Positions 36,208 through 45,275 are shown, numbered from the stretch's first letter. The stretch: 64,000 nt of DNA from MED-G105 sp039814575 (GCA_039814575.1 JBCCAY010000002.1:62001-126000); one strand, 5' to 3'. Numbers and translations: made by a program. The notes: generated by a model not told the origin, from the sequence alone.

Positions 36208-36356
36208 AGGCTCGCGCCTGCGGCGGCGCTGGGTCGCTTGCGAAAGTGAGTTATGATCGATCCTTTGCGCCCCAATAAAACCGCCGCATTAGCGCTATGT
36301 CGTTGCGGCGTGTGTGCGGTTAAAGGTCCGTCTTTATTGGAAATGGAAACCGCGCG

Positions 36357-37211
36357 ATGAAGTTGCTGCGATTTGGCGCTGTCGGCGCGGAACGTCCTGG
36401 CCTTCTGGATGATAGCGGCGTTGTCCGTGACCTTTCTAGCGTCGTCGACGATATCGCTGGTGCGGCGATCACGCCGCAAGGACTTGATCGTTTGCGTTCG
36501 TTAGACCCGTCGGAGCTTCCAGCGGCGCCGCATGACGGTCGTCTCGGCCCGTGCGTCGCCGGCGTGCGTAAAGTGCTCGGCATCGGCCGGAATTACGCCG
36601 ATCACGCCGCTGAGATGGCCGCCGCAGCGCCGTCCGAACCCCTCGTTTTTTCCAAAGCGACAAGCGCGATTACCGGGCCGAACGATGGGCTTATTCTCCC
36701 GAAGGGGTCGACCCATACCGATTGGGAGATAGAGCTTGGCGTCGTCATCGGCACACCGGCGCAGTACGTGTCCGAAGCAACAGCCCTAGACCACGTCGCC
36801 GGCTATTGCATCGTCAATGATGTATCGGAACGCCGCTATCAAAAAGAGCGGGGCGGACAATTCGTAAAAGGCAAGAGCGCCGACACGTTCTGTCCCTTGG
36901 GCCCATGGCTTGTAACGCGCGACGCCGTCCCTGACCCGCAAGCGTTAACCTTGCGTTTGTCATTGAACGGAGAGGTTCGCCAAGACGGTGCGACGCGGGA
37001 CATGATTTTCTCCGTCGCGCATCTTGTCTCTTATCTTAGCCAGTTTATGACCTTGGAAACCGGCGACATTATCACCACCGGAACGCCAGCGGGCGTCGGC
37101 GCCGGTCAAACGCCGCCGCGTTTTTTGCAGTCGGGTGATATTTTAGACTTGGAGATCGCCGGGCTTGGTCGTCAGCAACACCATGTTCGGCGGTTTGAAG
37201 AAACTGTTTGA
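36357..37211 (+). CDS. Fumarylacetoacetate hydrolase (FAH) family protein
   Basis: This 284-residue FAH-fold protein would be a Mg2+-dependent hydrolase, decarboxylase or hydratase of a 2-oxo acid or acylpyruvate. The metal-binding motif is visible in HTDWEIELGVVIG, with the catalytic region CIVNDVSERRYQKERGGQFVKGKS (here NDVSERRYQ and FVKGKSADTFCPLGPW) and the TGTPAGVG loop. It resembles the ureidoglycolate lyase / 2,4-diketo-L-rhamnonate hydrolase group. That is notable because a rhamnonate-dehydratase-like gene lies 0.5 kb away, although on the other strand. Confidence 0.92.
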   Translation: MKLLRFGAVGAERPGLLDDSGVVRDLSSVVDDIAGAAITPQGLDRLRSLDPSELPAAPHDGRLGPCVAGVRKVLGIGRNYADHAAEMAAAAPSEPLVFSKATSAITGPNDGLILPKGSTHTDWEIELGVVIGTPAQYVSEATALDHVAGYCIVNDVSERRYQKERGGQFVKGKSADTFCPLGPWLVTRDAVPDPQALTLRLSLNGEVRQDGATRDMIFSVAHLVSYLSQFMTLETGDIITTGTPAGVGAGQTPPRFLQSGDILDLEIAGLGRQQHHVRRFEETV

Positions 37212-37292
37212 AGCCAGCGGGCGCGTCGTTTCAACCAACGCCGTTCGCTCATTTATCAGCATACAGGTTAAATTAATCTTGGAAAGCGAGCG

Positions 37293-37643
37293 ATGAATAC
37301 CGTGTTTTTTCTTTTAGCCGCCATGACCGCTTTCTTTGGCGTGGCGTGCCTTGCGTTAAGCCAAGAGCGTCATTGGAAGAAGGTTCTAGGATATTCGCGC
37401 AAGGAGCTTTCAGCGCCCCGTCGCGTCGGATGGGGGCTTGTTTTTCTAAGCGGCGTTTTCTGTATCGTTCGCGACGGCGGCGGGTTCGCTGCGCTTATTT
37501 GGCCTTTATTGTTGGCGCTCGGCGCTTTCTTGACGGCTTGCACCCTCACATGGGCGCCAAACCGCTTGCGCGGCGTGGCGCGCCTCTTTGACAGAAGCGC
37601 GCCGGCCGATGCCCCGCCGGCTGCGTCCGGAAATGCCAACTAG
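37293..37643 (+). CDS. DUF3325-type small membrane protein
   Basis: The 116-residue protein has three hydrophobic helices (FFLLAAMTAFFGVACLAL, the GWGLVFLSGVFCIV region and LIWPLLLALGAFLTACTL) and a cytosolic Ala/Pro-rich tail. The pattern matches DUF3325, small inner-membrane proteins often found with iron-regulated PepSY and TonB systems. No such partner is adjacent here. The function is unknown. Confidence 0.7.
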   Translation: MNTVFFLLAAMTAFFGVACLALSQERHWKKVLGYSRKELSAPRRVGWGLVFLSGVFCIVRDGGGFAALIWPLLLALGAFLTACTLTWAPNRLRGVARLFDRSAPADAPPAASGNAN

Positions 37644-37650
37644 CCGAGCG

Positions 37651-37675
37651 ATAAGCGGGCTTCTAAGCCCCTTAT
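37651..37675. terminator. Bidirectional terminator between convergent genes
   Basis: ATAAG-C-GGGCT and AGCCC-C-CTTAT pair around a TCTA loop, two 5-bp stems separated by a C-C mismatch. It lies between the DUF3325 stop and the enolase-family stop and reads similarly on both strands. Confidence 0.55.
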
Positions 37676-37676
37676 C

Positions 37677-38888
37677 TTAGCTTTGGGGCTGAATGAGAAA
37701 CTCGTCGACTGCGTCTTGATTGAGTTCAATGCCGAAGCCCGGTTTGTCGGACAGCGTGATGTGTCCGTCGACAACTTCCGCTTCGCCTTTGAACAATTCG
37801 GAGAAGAACGTATCGCCGTCGCGATACTCCGACGGGAACCACTCTGAGAGCGGAGAGTTTAAGCTCGCCATAATCAGATGCTGATTATGGAAGTTGTGGG
37901 AGTGCGGAATAACCGGTAAGTCATGGGCCTGCGCCAGCGCCCAGATCTTGCGCGCTTCGGTCACGCCGCCGCAGCGATTGACGTCCGGTTGGAGGAAATC
38001 GACCGCTTTTGCTTCAATGAGGCGACGGAAGCCCCAGCGGGTGAATTCGTGTTCGCCGCCTGAAATCGGCGTGCCGACACGGTCGCGAATGCGGGCGTAG
38101 CCCTCGATGTTATCCGGCAGGAGCGGCTCTTCGATCCATTTCAGGTTAAACGGCTCGAGCATGTTGATCATTTCAATGGCGTAGGGGACGTCCCATCCCA
38201 TATAAGCGTCGGCCATGAGCTCGGTGTCCGGACCTAGCGCTTCACGTAACGCTCTGATGCACTCATAGTTTTTGCGCATGCCTTCGCGGCCGTCAGTGGG
38301 GCCGTATCCGAACCACATTTTGAACGCCGTCAAGCCATAGCGCTCTTTGCGTTCGGCGGCCGTGCGGCCCATTTCTTCTACATCGTCAATGGTTCTGCCC
38401 GCCGAGCAATAGGCGCGAATGCGCTCGCGCGTTTTGCCGCCGAGAAGGTTGTAGACAGGCTGGCCGAGCGCTTTGCCGATGACGTCCCAAATCGCGATGT
38501 CGACGCCGCTGATCGCTTCAAGGACGAGACCGGTCCGGCCGATATTGACCGTGCTGCGGTACATCTTTTCCCACAAGAGTTCCGTGTCGAACGGGCTGCA
38601 CCCTTCGACGAGCGGGGCGAGCTGATTTTCAACGACGCGGGCGACGGCTTCCGACCCCAGCGCGACGCCGCCGACGCCGGAAATGCCGTCGGTCGTCGTG
38701 ACGCGCACAATGACGATGAAAACCGGATCGCGCCTGGCGTCCGCCACCATGTTGTAGGTGCACATGGAGGCGCGACGCAGGCCCTCGCCAAAGTCGAACA
38801 GCGCGTCCGTCGGCGCTGTCGCCAGCGCGTCTTGGGGGCGCCATTCCGGCGCCTTGATCCGGAGGGCTTCTACTTTGGCGATTTTCAT
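37677..38888 (-). CDS. Enolase-superfamily sugar-acid dehydratase (rhamnonate dehydratase-like)
   Basis: The 403-residue protein belongs to the mandelate racemase/muconate lactonising group. The capping domain (residues 1-130) is followed by a TIM barrel with metal ligands in LMADAYMGWD, KWIEEPLLPDN and ISGGEHEF and the general-base His in IPHSHNFHNQH. The late LNSPLSEWFP and GVTEARKIWALA segments recall L-rhamnonate dehydratase. It is the last gene of a four-gene operon with an Ldh2 dehydrogenase, a deacylase and an M24 hydrolase. The substrate is not known. Confidence 0.9.
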   Translation of the reverse strand: MKIAKVEALRIKAPEWRPQDALATAPTDALFDFGEGLRRASMCTYNMVADARRDPVFIVIVRVTTTDGISGVGGVALGSEAVARVVENQLAPLVEGCSPFDTELLWEKMYRSTVNIGRTGLVLEAISGVDIAIWDVIGKALGQPVYNLLGGKTRERIRAYCSAGRTIDDVEEMGRTAAERKERYGLTAFKMWFGYGPTDGREGMRKNYECIRALREALGPDTELMADAYMGWDVPYAIEMINMLEPFNLKWIEEPLLPDNIEGYARIRDRVGTPISGGEHEFTRWGFRRLIEAKAVDFLQPDVNRCGGVTEARKIWALAQAHDLPVIPHSHNFHNQHLIMASLNSPLSEWFPSEYRDGDTFFSELFKGEAEVVDGHITLSDKPGFGIELNQDAVDEFLIQPQS

Positions 38889-38930
38889 CAGTTCATTCCT
38901 TACTGTGAGTAACCTTTAAACAAAAAGGTT

Positions 38931-40151
38931 CTAGTCGATAATGATTAGTTCGCGCGGGACCTTGCTAAAGACTTCGCAGCCATTCTCCGTAACCGCAAAG
39001 GTCTCACTAATGATCGCCCCGAAATCTTCATAGAGCCAGGTTCCAAGCATAATGTGGAAGACCATGCCTTTCGTCATAACGGTCGGATCATCGACGCGAA
39101 GGCTGCAGCTGTCCTCTAGCCAGTTAATGCCGATCGGATAGCCGCAACGGCTGTCCTTCCAATAGCCGCCTTTGTCAACGGTGGCGCAGTATTTTTGCGC
39201 GACTGCCGCTAGGGTTTCGCCTTCTTTGACGACATTGATCGCTTCGTTACACCCGTCGACCATGTATTTATAGAGGTCGGAGAGCTTATCTGACGGCTTA
39301 CCCATGCTGATCGTGCGCATCAGGCCGACGAAATAATTATGACGGGCGGCGCCGAATTCGGGGTTATAGTGTTTGCCGTTTTCGATCAGCTGCTCGGTCC
39401 ACGTGATGTGAGACGTTCCCGATTGAAGCCCGCCCGGCAGGTTCGGCGCTTCGAAGCCCATTGCGCCTATTTCCGGCGTGCCGCGGATAAGGCCGGCCGT
39501 GATGTCGGCGTAAACGTCGCATTCGCGCCGGCCGGGCTTAAAGAAGTCATAGCAGTCCAGCATCACTTTATCGGTGATCACCGATGCATCGCGCAGGTGT
39601 TGAATTTCCGCCGGCGATTTAACGAGACGTTGGCGCATAACAACGCCCGACATGTCGATGAGTTCAACGTCGGGGAAGCGTTCCTTGATCGTTGCGACAG
39701 TCGCCGCCGAGAGGGAATCTAACTCAACGCCGACCCGTTTAATGCCGCCGCGGGCTTGCAACGTGTCGAAGATAAAGTCGAAACCGGAGACATTATAGTC
39801 GCCGATATAATGCTCCGGATACCCGACAATATTGCTGTTCGGCATGTAGCACATATACATAGCCGCCGGCGCGTCTTGGCGGCGTAGATAAAAACTCGGA
39901 TGGGGCTCGTTTGCATAAAGAACGAGCGCTTGCGCCACATAGTCCGATAAGGCGCGGTACCCGGTTAGATAGCAGATATTGCCCGCTTCATTGACGAGCA
40001 TGCAGTCGAGCGAATGCTCTTCCATTTTCTGCTTCGTGGCATCGACACGTGATTGGTATTCAGCTTCCGTAAAAGCGAGCGGCGATTTTTCGATCTTGCC
40101 TTTATGATCCCCCGGCGCGGTAACGCCAGGCACCGTAACTTCATAGGCCAT
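38931..40151 (-). CDS. M24-family hydrolase resembling ectoine hydrolase DoeA
   Basis: The 406-residue protein has a creatinase N-terminal domain (residues about 30-170, EHSLDCMLVNEAGNICYLTGY) and a pita-bread C-terminal domain. Canonical M24 metal ligands are not preserved: the usual D-x-T-R-T strand reads FVGLMRT and the first Asp position is EFG. This suggests a metal-free creatinase/DoeA-type hydrolase rather than a peptidase. The end RCGYPIGINW and MVFHIMLGTWLYEDFG recall DoeA closely. The DoeB-like gene lies 29 bases upstream in the operon. Confidence 0.85.
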   Translation of the reverse strand: MAYEVTVPGVTAPGDHKGKIEKSPLAFTEAEYQSRVDATKQKMEEHSLDCMLVNEAGNICYLTGYRALSDYVAQALVLYANEPHPSFYLRRQDAPAAMYMCYMPNSNIVGYPEHYIGDYNVSGFDFIFDTLQARGGIKRVGVELDSLSAATVATIKERFPDVELIDMSGVVMRQRLVKSPAEIQHLRDASVITDKVMLDCYDFFKPGRRECDVYADITAGLIRGTPEIGAMGFEAPNLPGGLQSGTSHITWTEQLIENGKHYNPEFGAARHNYFVGLMRTISMGKPSDKLSDLYKYMVDGCNEAINVVKEGETLAAVAQKYCATVDKGGYWKDSRCGYPIGINWLEDSCSLRVDDPTVMTKGMVFHIMLGTWLYEDFGAIISETFAVTENGCEVFSKVPRELIIID

Positions 40152-40180
40152 TTGTATTTCTCCAGTTATTTCAATCGCTG

Positions 40181-41260
40181 TTAGTCAACGTCTGCGAACG
40201 AGCGTCTGTTTGAGGGTTTAAGTTCTGTCTCGTGGTAAGCGAGCAGGGCGTCACGTCCGATGTCTCTGGCGAGGGCGACGACTTCGCGTCCCTCTTCCAC
40301 ATGGCCGCCGGCGCTAAGGAAATAAATATACCCGTCCGTAGACGCCTTAACGGTGTGAGTTTTCGGATTGGAGTCCTCAGTCGAGACAATGCGGCCGACG
40401 ACGTCGCCCTTGTGCACGGTGTCGCCGATGCTTCGTTCGGGAATAAAGAGGCCGGCGATAGGCGTCTCAACGAACAGCTCGTCGGCGTCTTGGCGGACGT
40501 AGCGCTGTGTCGTGGAGCCGCGCCAAAGAATGGATTCCTGCTCGCCGGAAAGGGAGCCGGTATAGCGCAAGAGATTGCGCACGGCAGTTTGCGTAATCTT
40601 GAACGATTCAGCCGTTAACTCGCCGCCGCCGCCAAGTTCGGCGCAGCCGAAGACTTTGCCCTGGCGCATGGCTTCGGCGTCGAACATGCCTTCTTGTCCA
40701 AGAACATCCGGCAACATAATGACCGGCAGGCCAGAGGCGTCGATCGCTTCGATGGAGCGTTGCACTAGGTCTTTGTCCTCGATCGCCAAAGTCATGATGC
40801 TCGGCGGTACGAGGTCGATGTGTCCGCCGGCGTGGAGGTCGAACAAAAAGTCGATCTCGGGAATAAGAACCGTCGACGCGAAATGCGCGATGGCGTCGGT
40901 TGGCGATCCGTTGAGCCCGCCGGGAAAGCTCCGGTTCATGTCTTGGTCGTCAATCGGCGACCGGCGGGAATTGTTGGTGAGGGCCGGCGGGTTCATCACC
41001 GGCGCGACAATGAGACGGCCTGCGACGTCTTTAAAAGCGTCGCCGGCAATCATGTCCAAGAGAGCCGAGGGGCCTTCGTATTCGTCGCCGTGGACGCCGC
41101 CTGACAGCATCACGGAAGGCCCGTCGCCGTGATTGTAAACAAATACTGGGAGAATGAATGAGCCTTTGGAGCCGTCGTCTTTTTCCCATCGAAAAGTGAC
41201 GTCCCAACGGCTGTCGCCGGGCTTGTTGAAGTCAATATCGTGTTCGACGGTGGTTTTCAT
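40181..41260 (-). CDS. DoeB-like deacylase (AstE/AspA family)
   Basis: The 359-residue zinc-dependent deacylase has the ligand motif GGVHGDEYEGP (His and Glu), the SPIDDQDMNRSFPG substrate segment and the third ligand His in FDLHAGGHID. A C-terminal lipoyl-like beta domain (GDTVHKGDVVGRI) is present. DoeB removes the acetyl group of N-acetyl-diaminobutyrate in ectoine breakdown. Together with the DoeA-like gene it suggests stepwise opening and deacylation of a cyclic or acylated amino acid. The other ectoine genes are absent. Confidence 0.87.
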   Translation of the reverse strand: MKTTVEHDIDFNKPGDSRWDVTFRWEKDDGSKGSFILPVFVYNHGDGPSVMLSGGVHGDEYEGPSALLDMIAGDAFKDVAGRLIVAPVMNPPALTNNSRRSPIDDQDMNRSFPGGLNGSPTDAIAHFASTVLIPEIDFLFDLHAGGHIDLVPPSIMTLAIEDKDLVQRSIEAIDASGLPVIMLPDVLGQEGMFDAEAMRQGKVFGCAELGGGGELTAESFKITQTAVRNLLRYTGSLSGEQESILWRGSTTQRYVRQDADELFVETPIAGLFIPERSIGDTVHKGDVVGRIVSTEDSNPKTHTVKASTDGYIYFLSAGGHVEEGREVVALARDIGRDALLAYHETELKPSNRRSFADVD

Positions 41261-41309
41261 AACGAAGCTCCAAAGAGTTAGCGGTGTATTTCACGACGGG
41301 CGAGACCGC

Positions 41310-42356
41310 TTAGCGGCCTTCTGGAAACGGAACGGAATGGGCGTTCGCGACGGGTTTGATGGCGTCGACGATGTAGTCGGCAAGGCGCAGACCATTCTGC
41401 ATTTGGTCCGTACGCAGACGCCAAGCGCGTTCGCCGGGAATGCGCTCGACGCCGCCGGCGCGCAGCGTTTGCTTTAGGGAATCGATTTCTTGTTCGAACG
41501 CCGCACGCGCGCCAAAAGCTTCCGGATCGAACACCTGAATAAAAGCCGCGTTCATTTCGCCGTCGCTTAGGTCAGCGCGCCCATAATTGCTGAGGCCGGA
41601 AGAAAGCACTTCCGCCATCAACGACATGCAAAAGCCTTTATAGCCGTGGCTGGCGCCGCCGACGGGCAGAATTGCGGCTGGCGGCGTGTCATAAAACGCG
41701 TTGGGGTCGTCGGTAACGACGCCGTCGTCCTGGCGTCGCAAGCACTCAAACGCCATGGGTTCGCCTTTTTGGCGGGCTTTGTCGATTGCGCCGATGGAGG
41801 TTGTCGCCATGCTGACGTCAAACAAGAACGGGCCGTCGCTTGCCGGCGCGACAAAGGCGATTGGGTTGTTGGAAACGACCGGTGTCGCTGTGTCCGGTCC
41901 GCAAACGACGGGTTCCGACGGCGTGCACGCTGTAATCGTGCCAGCCAAACCCTGTTCTGCGAGATAGGGGAGGTAGGCGGCGAGCGCGGCAATGTGCTGG
42001 CACCGACTGACGACGCCGGCCGCGGTTCCGAACGACTTCGCCCGTTTCGCCGCTTCGCGCACGGCGTCGCGCAACAGCCAAATGCCCGAAAGTCCGTCGC
42101 CGTCCCAGTTAAAAACGACCGGCGCATCGGACAGAACAATCGGGTCGCCTGTCGCTTTCGCTTCACCACTGGTGAGCCAGGTCACATTATCCGGCAGGCG
42201 TTTAAGCCCATGGGTGGTAAAGCCCATGAGGTCGGCTTCTATCAGCGTTTGCGCAGCGTTACGCGCGCGCGCCTCGCTCAGTCCCGCTTTCGCAAGGAGC
42301 GCGGCGCTCGCCTCAAACACCGCTTCAAAATCATATCGTCGATCGTTGTCCGTCAT
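41310..42356 (-). CDS. Ldh2/malate-type NAD(P)-dependent dehydrogenase
   Basis: The 348-residue protein is a member of the Ldh2 (YlbC/MDH2) family of oxidoreductases, which act on 2-hydroxy acids or cyclic imino acids and do not use a Rossmann fold. Family signs are GFTTHGLKRLP near residue 50, SRCQHIAALAAYLPYLAEQG (the catalytic His is in this region), SNNPIAFVAP and SHGYKGFCMSLMAEVLS. It is the first gene of the operon. Its substrate probably belongs to the same pathway as the deacylase and dehydratase. Confidence 0.9.
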   Translation of the reverse strand: MTDNDRRYDFEAVFEASAALLAKAGLSEARARNAAQTLIEADLMGFTTHGLKRLPDNVTWLTSGEAKATGDPIVLSDAPVVFNWDGDGLSGIWLLRDAVREAAKRAKSFGTAAGVVSRCQHIAALAAYLPYLAEQGLAGTITACTPSEPVVCGPDTATPVVSNNPIAFVAPASDGPFLFDVSMATTSIGAIDKARQKGEPMAFECLRRQDDGVVTDDPNAFYDTPPAAILPVGGASHGYKGFCMSLMAEVLSSGLSNYGRADLSDGEMNAAFIQVFDPEAFGARAAFEQEIDSLKQTLRAGGVERIPGERAWRLRTDQMQNGLRLADYIVDAIKPVANAHSVPFPEGR

Positions 42357-42429
42357 ACCGCTTAACGCCGCTTAGGGCTTCCCATTCGATCAGAGGGCGC
42401 GCTTTAAGGGCGGGCTTCGGCCCATCGTC

Positions 42430-42481
42430 CCAGACTTTTATTCCAGACTTACGGCCCAGACTTTCGTCCCAGCGTTTTTGT
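42430..42481. repeat. Four tandem 13-bp units upstream of the catabolic operon
   Basis: CCAGACTT-type units begin at 42430, 42443, 42456 and 42469, exactly 13 bases apart; the fourth is CCAGCGTT. The last five bases of each unit vary. The array lies about 75 bases before the start codon of the dehydrogenase gene (minus strand), within the probable 5' leader or promoter. Confidence 0.75.
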
Positions 42482-42643
42482 CTTTGTCTATCGCCCCAGC
42501 GCGCGCCATTTCGGAGTGTCGGCTCGGGCCAAGGCCGACGCGCTGCGCGGTACTAGCATCTACCGAGCGCGACACCAGCGTCGCTCTTCTCAAGGGATCT
42601 AAAAATGGTATCTAAGATTGTATTTTAGCATTGTAAAGACAGT

Positions 42644-42683
42644 ACATATTTGTCAAAAATATCGATTTATCGACAAAATATGT
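42644..42683. promoter_or_regulatory. A/T-rich inverted repeat, possible operator
   Basis: ACATATTTGTC (42644-42654) and GACAAAATATGT (42672-42683) are reverse complements apart from one inserted base, separated by 17 A/T-rich bases. It lies about 290 bases upstream of the catabolic operon and could bind a dimeric regulator. No regulator gene is adjacent. Confidence 0.4.
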
Positions 42684-43051
42684 CGCAAAAGCGCAGTCCA
42701 ATGCGCATTAGCCAGGCTACAGGCGGCTCTCTGAGAAAGATGGCTTGCACGGCGTTATATCTTTGCAAGGCTTTTTGTGAAAATTGTCGTTGCTGTCCTG
42801 GCGCTTCCCCACCTGCAAGGGTTTTGCGACCAATGGCCGTGCGCCGCTGCATGTAGGACGTCTCGTCAGCTGTTCCATAAGCCAGAACGGGTCGTCAAAA
42901 CGGGGGAGGCAATCTGGCGCCCTCTGACCGAATGCGCCGTTCGATGTCGTTATCGCGGTTTGCAGATCCTAAGCGCGGTCTGACGGGTGGGCCTATCGCG
43001 ATAATGATCAACGATCCCAATAGGCGTTCTTATTATCTGGATGCAAACGCT

Positions 43052-44551
43052 TTAACGTTTGACGTCGTCGAGGGGCCAAATCGGTCGGCGGAGATTTTTA
43101 TATGGGAATATTGCGTAATTCCTAGAGCAAATGCCGCCGCCATCCACATAGAATAAACGCGACGTAAATGCATCATAATCGGCGCGCAGATGGTTTTGAC
43201 CTTTTAAGAACAAGACTGAGATCGTTTCTGGATCGAGGTCGAACAGTTTTAGCTGTTCGCGTTCTTCTGATTGCGTCGGAATTGTTGTGACAATGACGTC
43301 AGTCGATTTAATCTTTAGTCTGACGCTCGGCCCAAGGTTCGCCTCCATGCCGTTCATGTAAGGCCCTTTCCTCACATAGCGACCGTGAAAGAGCGACACG
43401 ACGGTTCCTTCAAATTCAAGCGGGCCGCCGCCAAAGTCTGGTGAGACATTGCCGCCAAGCTTTCCTGTTATGCGATTTCCACATCCGGCCGCTTCGGCGG
43501 CTTTTACGATCTCGGCGTCGGCGATGGAGAAGAAAACGCTGTTCGGAATATTGGCGTCGATCAACATTTTGAGCAGCGCGGTCGCATCGCCCGTCGCGCC
43601 GCCGCCAGGGTTATCCGACAAATCGGCGATCAGAAGGGGAGCGCCGCCGCCTGTTTCCCCTGCGATAAGCTTTTCAGCCTCTTTGACGCTTAGGGTTTGG
43701 ATTGTCGTGTCCGATTTTGTTCGCCAAACCATGTCGAGAAGCGCATCGCTTGCGTCGTCGACTTCACGTTGCGCGTCTGACGACCCGCCGTTTGTTAAGG
43801 TGACGATGTTCGGTCCCGCGTCACTGCAATCGCCCCAAGCGAAGCCGACATTAATCTCTATCGCGAGTATATGCTTTGACTTTTCCTGCAGTAATTGCGC
43901 CAATTTCAACGCGGCGCACATGGGGCCGTCGGGGTCTAGCGTGCGGCCGCGGTCAAGGGCGTCAAGCATCGGCCCACGCCGGACCGAGAGGCGCGGCGTG
44001 ATTTTTTCCTCCAGCGTCGCATCGAGAAAAGCCGCTGCGCGTTCTGCAGTTTCGAAGAGGTCGACATGAGGCGTTGTCCGATAGGACGTCAGTATATCAA
44101 TGTTTTCGATGAGCGTATCAGAGATGTTCGCGTGTAAATCGACAGTTACCGCGATAGGAACGTCGCCGACGATTTCTCTGATGCGCCCGGTAAGATCGCC
44201 GTCAATATCATCGCACGATTCCGAAAGGGAGGAGCCGTGTAGAACCAAAACAACTCCGTCGACGGGCAGGTTCGATTTCAGATCTTTTAGAATGTCGTCG
44301 ACCATCGTCGCATACGCGTCATCGGTGACCGGACCGCCGGCCATCCCGATATAGCAAGGGCCGCCGACGAGATCCCAGTCAAATCGTTCGGCTTGTGCGT
44401 AGACGCCGCTAATCTCGGTGCGCGCCGATCGCCCGTGCGCTTCGAGCGCCTCGTCCTTCATCAGAATAAATGCATCCAGCGTTTCGTTCGCCGCTGAGAA
44501 ACTATGCGATTCATGCTGAAGCGCCGCTAAGTACACTCGTTTTTGCGCCAT
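43052..44551 (-). CDS. M81-family (MlrC-like) metallopeptidase, copy 1
   Basis: This is a 499-residue protein of the MlrC family, named after the enzyme that ends microcystin degradation. Most family members have unknown substrates. Visible motifs are LQHESHSFS near the start, VDGVVLVLHGSSLSES, VTVDLHANIS, TSYRTTPHVDLFETAERAA (here YRTTPHVD) and the late PGGGATGD region. ATG 44551 is preferred over a codon at 44563. A second, clearly distinct M81 gene lies at 49082. It is on the same strand as the catabolic operon but 0.7 kb upstream. Confidence 0.9.
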   Translation of the reverse strand: MAQKRVYLAALQHESHSFSAANETLDAFILMKDEALEAHGRSARTEISGVYAQAERFDWDLVGGPCYIGMAGGPVTDDAYATMVDDILKDLKSNLPVDGVVLVLHGSSLSESCDDIDGDLTGRIREIVGDVPIAVTVDLHANISDTLIENIDILTSYRTTPHVDLFETAERAAAFLDATLEEKITPRLSVRRGPMLDALDRGRTLDPDGPMCAALKLAQLLQEKSKHILAIEINVGFAWGDCSDAGPNIVTLTNGGSSDAQREVDDASDALLDMVWRTKSDTTIQTLSVKEAEKLIAGETGGGAPLLIADLSDNPGGGATGDATALLKMLIDANIPNSVFFSIADAEIVKAAEAAGCGNRITGKLGGNVSPDFGGGPLEFEGTVVSLFHGRYVRKGPYMNGMEANLGPSVRLKIKSTDVIVTTIPTQSEEREQLKLFDLDPETISVLFLKGQNHLRADYDAFTSRLFYVDGGGICSRNYAIFPYKNLRRPIWPLDDVKR

Positions 44552-44831
44552 AAGGCTCCACACTGCGCTGTTGTTTTAAGTATTCAGGAAATCCGCAGCT
44601 TTCGCTGCAGCGCGTCCAAGTGTGTCGATCCGACCGGAAATAACAAGCGATCCTAAGATATTTTTTTCTTGCAGCTATTATAGGAAAAAGAAATCAGTTA
44701 TCCGTATGCGTGATTCTAAGAAAGCGGAAGCGGGGCAAGCCTCCACGGCCTAAGGATCGCCGCACTTGTTCACCCGTCGCTCGGCTCGTTGATCAATTCG
44801 CCTCGCGCGTTCAAATGTATCGGTGGATTGC

Positions 44832-45275
44832 ATGGCCCGCTTTATTACTCCTATCGTTTTATGGTTTGCTCTGGTCGCGTTGTTTGCAGGCGCAGCGGCG
44901 AACGATCGCTCAGATCTCGAAGGAAACCATATGCACGTCCACTATTTGGAAATTGTAACGCCTGATGTGGAAGAGACGTGCAAGGCTCTTTTTGCGCAGC
45001 ATGGCGTGACATTCGAACCGCCCGTGGCCTCGCTCGGGAATGCACGCATCGCGCATTTGACCGGCGGCGGTCGCATTGGCGTGCGCGCGCCGATGCGTGA
45101 GAGTGAAGCGCCTATTGTTCGTCCTTATTTGCTTGTTGACGATATTCAGGTGGCGATAGCCGCGGCGGAGAGCGCGGGCGCTATGGTCGCCATGCCGGCC
45201 ACAGAAATTCCTGGGCAAGGAAAATTCGTGATTTATATTCTTGGCGGCGTGGAGCACGGCCTATGGGAGCGCTAG
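44832..45275 (+). CDS. Exported VOC-fold (glyoxalase-like) protein
   Basis: The 147-residue protein joins a signal peptide (ITPIVLWFALVALFAGAAA) to a vicinal-oxygen-chelate domain: MHVHYLEIVTPDVEETCKALF, then LTGGGRIGVRAPM and LVDDIQVAIAAAESAGA (each in part). VOC proteins are usually cytoplasmic, so the leader is unusual. Metal ligands could be His39 and a late Glu. ATG 44832 is likely, with a GTG at 44823 as alternative. Its stop codon adjoins the RIME-like repeat. Confidence 0.78.
   Translation: MARFITPIVLWFALVALFAGAAANDRSDLEGNHMHVHYLEIVTPDVEETCKALFAQHGVTFEPPVASLGNARIAHLTGGGRIGVRAPMRESEAPIVRPYLLVDDIQVAIAAAESAGAMVAMPATEIPGQGKFVIYILGGVEHGLWER

Larger units (their letters stand above)
42357..43051. 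other. Gene-free 695-base region between the catabolic operon and the M81 gene
   Basis: Apart from the 13-bp tandem repeat and the A/T-rich inverted repeat listed separately, I see no convincing gene here. Short frames of about 60-75 codons on both strands have no ribosome-binding site or recognisable motif. The region should contain the promoter of the four-gene operon. Confidence 0.6.

Noticed and set aside
38931..41260. A true ectoine degradation locus
   Set aside because: DoeA-like and DoeB-like genes alone are not enough. The transaminase, dehydrogenase, transporter and regulator that normally accompany them are missing, and other enzyme families take their place.
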